Both the position numbers and the translations under genes were made by a program. A stretch of 5,960 nt of DNA, from assembly GCA_910585655.1 (NCBI GenBank), contig CAJUFW010000011.1, positions 14,449 to 20,408 on the forward strand. Reading direction: 5' to 3'. Under the pieces are notes generated by a model, which saw nothing but the letters and a program-made list of their open reading frames with translations, ran no database searches and was not told the origin of the DNA. Below, one piece after another: positions 4,973 through 5,960 of this stretch; the first letter of the stretch is position 1; every line of letters starts with the position of its first letter. The DNA is from an uncultured Lachnospiraceae bacterium. Its GTDB lineage: Bacteria > Bacillota_A > Clostridia > Lachnospirales > Lachnospiraceae.

Positions 4973-5001
4973 TTGCCCTAAGGCTATGGATTAAGCTTCT
5001 T
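4945..5001 (-). repeat. Inverted repeat spanning the dnaA stop codon
   Basis: AAGAAGCTT (4945-4953) and AAGCTTCTT (4993-5001) are perfect 9-bp inverted copies. The second copy lies in the last codons of dnaA. Between them, AGCCT/AGGCT arms (4962-4966 and 4981-4985, read on either strand) could form an inner 5-bp stem followed on the transcript by TCTTTTC. It might act as a weak dnaA 3'-end structure, but the T-tract is short and the stem is interrupted, so I do not call it a terminator. Confidence 0.45.
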
Positions 5002-5960
5002 TTTTATGATATCCAAACGGTTAGCAAGTTCAGAACGGTTCTGTCGTTTTTCTACTTCTAAATCCTTAGTAATCTTCTCAATTCCATGAATGACGGTCGT
5101 ATGATCCCTGCCGCCTAATGCTTTGCCGATATCGCTTAAAGAAATGGTGAGAAGCGAACGGCACAAATACATGGTAATCTGTCGTGGATAAGCGATGTTT
5201 TTACTCTTTTTCGTAGAGATGATATCGCTTGGATTGAGGTTATATTGGTCGGCGACCACCTGAATGATCGAATCCGCGGTAATTTCTTTTTTATTGTCAG
5301 GAGAGATCAGATATTGCAGCGCTTCTTCTGCTAAGGCTACGTTGACCTCCCGTTTTTCAAGCTTAGAAAGAGCGACGATTTTGGTCAGCGCTCCTTCTAG
5401 TTCCCGGATGTTGGATTTGATATTGGAAGCGATGTACTCCATTACTTCATCTGCAATCGAAAGCCCCTCTAGCTCTTCTTTCTTTTTTAAGATCGCCATT
5501 CGTGTTTCATAGTCCGGCTGCTGAATATCTACGGACAAGCCCCATTCAAACCGCGAACGGAGACGTTCCTCTAACGTGGTAAATTCCTTAGGCGGTTTAT
5601 CCGAGGAAATAATGATCTGTTTTTTGGATTCATGCAGCGTGTTAAAAGTATGAAAGAACTCTTCCTGCGTGCTTTCCTTTCCTATAATAAACTGGATATC
5701 GTCAATCAGCAACACATCGATGTTCCGGTACTTCCGGCGGAATTCGGTAGTACTGTCGTTTCCTTCCCGGATGGAAGTAATCAGTTCGTTGGTAAAATTC
5801 TCACTGGTAACATAAAGCACCTTTGACTCTGGCGTCTGATCGAGAATAAAATGGGCGATAGAGTGCATCAAGTGCGTCTTTCCCAGTCCTACTCCTCCAT
5901 AAATAAACAGAGGGTTATATGCTTCTGCAGGCGATTCTGCAACAGCCAGAGAAGCGGCTT
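4984..5960 (-). CDS. dnaA: Chromosomal replication initiator protein DnaA (5' end outside window)
   Basis: DnaA is the AAA+ initiator that binds DnaA boxes and melts oriC. The frame is open to the right edge, giving 324 C-terminal residues; first full codon at 5958. By comparison with about 450-residue homologues, roughly 120-130 N-terminal residues (domains I, II and the start of III) lie outside. Visible parts, numbered in the fragment: NPLFIYGGVGLGKTH with Walker A (15-29), Walker B VLLIDD (82-87), sensor I IISSDKPP (116-123), RLRSRFEWG with the arginine finger (132-140), sensor II NIRELEGAL (183-191), and the domain IV DNA-binding signature GGRDHTTVIH (282-291). The internal TTG/ATG codons at 5871 and 5868 lie just after Walker A and are not starts. 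The stop is TAG at 4986-4984, next to oriC. Nothing suggests damage; truncation is due only to the window edge. Confidence 0.98.
   Translation of the reverse strand, partial: AASLAVAESPAEAYNPLFIYGGVGLGKTHLMHSIAHFILDQTPESKVLYVTSENFTNELITSIREGNDSTTEFRRKYRNIDVLLIDDIQFIIGKESTQEEFFHTFNTLHESKKQIIISSDKPPKEFTTLEERLRSRFEWGLSVDIQQPDYETRMAILKKKEELEGLSIADEVMEYIASNIKSNIRELEGALTKIVALSKLEKREVNVALAEEALQYLISPDNKKEITADSIIQVVADQYNLNPSDIISTKKSKNIAYPRQITMYLCRSLLTISLSDIGKALGGRDHTTVIHGIEKITKDLEVEKRQNRSELANRLDIIKKKLNP

Larger units (their letters stand above)
4674..4983. other. Origin of replication region (dnaA-dnaN intergenic, oriC)
   Basis: This 310-base gene-free stretch lies between dnaA and dnaN, the classic position of oriC, or of its unwinding half, in Firmicutes. 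It contains near-consensus DnaA boxes at 4677-4685, 4918-4926 and 4933-4941, several degenerate boxes, a TAG-trinucleotide run (4731-4745) and a strongly AT-rich block (4701-4730). I see no tRNA, open reading frame with a ribosome binding site, or intrinsic terminator in it. In many Firmicutes a second cluster lies upstream of dnaA, which is outside this window. Origin function is inferred from architecture and position. Confidence 0.88.

Noticed and set aside
5264..5826. Plus-strand open frames opposite dnaA
   Set aside because: They are antisense to the conserved AAA+ and domain IV coding sequence, with no independent support.
71..5960. A novel multi-gene defence, mobile or biosynthetic system
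   Set aside because: Every sizeable coding region is a recognisable core replication gene in standard order; anything new here would have to be in the non-coding elements.

Overview
The window is the replication-origin neighbourhood of a low-to-mid-GC Firmicute, most likely a clostridial/Lachnospirales-type genome. The evidence is the gene order dnaA, dnaN, yaaA (S4 domain), recF, gyrB, the start of gyrA, and strong AAGGAGG-type ribosome binding sites. The genus assignment is inference from protein wording and synteny only. All genes lie on the minus strand, so they read right to left away from the origin, as expected for leading-strand genes.

Layout from right to left, in the direction of transcription. 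A 5'-truncated dnaA (4984-5960) runs off the right edge. A 310-base gene-free stretch follows (4674-4983) and looks like the dnaA-dnaN half of oriC. It holds three good DnaA boxes, an 11-bp-phased run of degenerate boxes, a TAG-trinucleotide run resembling the DnaA-trio, and a 30-base tract of about 10% GC that would be the unwinding element. Next come dnaN (beta clamp), the small S4-domain gene yaaA/rlbA, and recF. A 159-base recF-gyrB gap follows that is almost entirely inverted and direct repeats. Then gyrB, and finally four codons that look like the beginning of gyrA.

The first 37 bases are not genomic. Positions 5-37 match the Illumina TruSeq read-1 adapter and positions 1-4 look like the tail of an index. 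The contig therefore ends artificially inside the start of gyrA.

How the genes work together: DnaA binds and melts oriC, DnaN tethers the replicative polymerase, RecF acts in gap repair and fork maintenance, and GyrB/GyrA remove positive supercoils ahead of the fork. The proteins themselves look ordinary and intact.

The least ordinary parts are non-coding. The recF-gyrB spacer could fold as RNA into a long two-helix structure, one arm of which has a second possible partner upstream. This is either a leader-type RNA element for gyrB or a miniature repeat element. The origin also shows a detailed architecture. I found no novel protein system.
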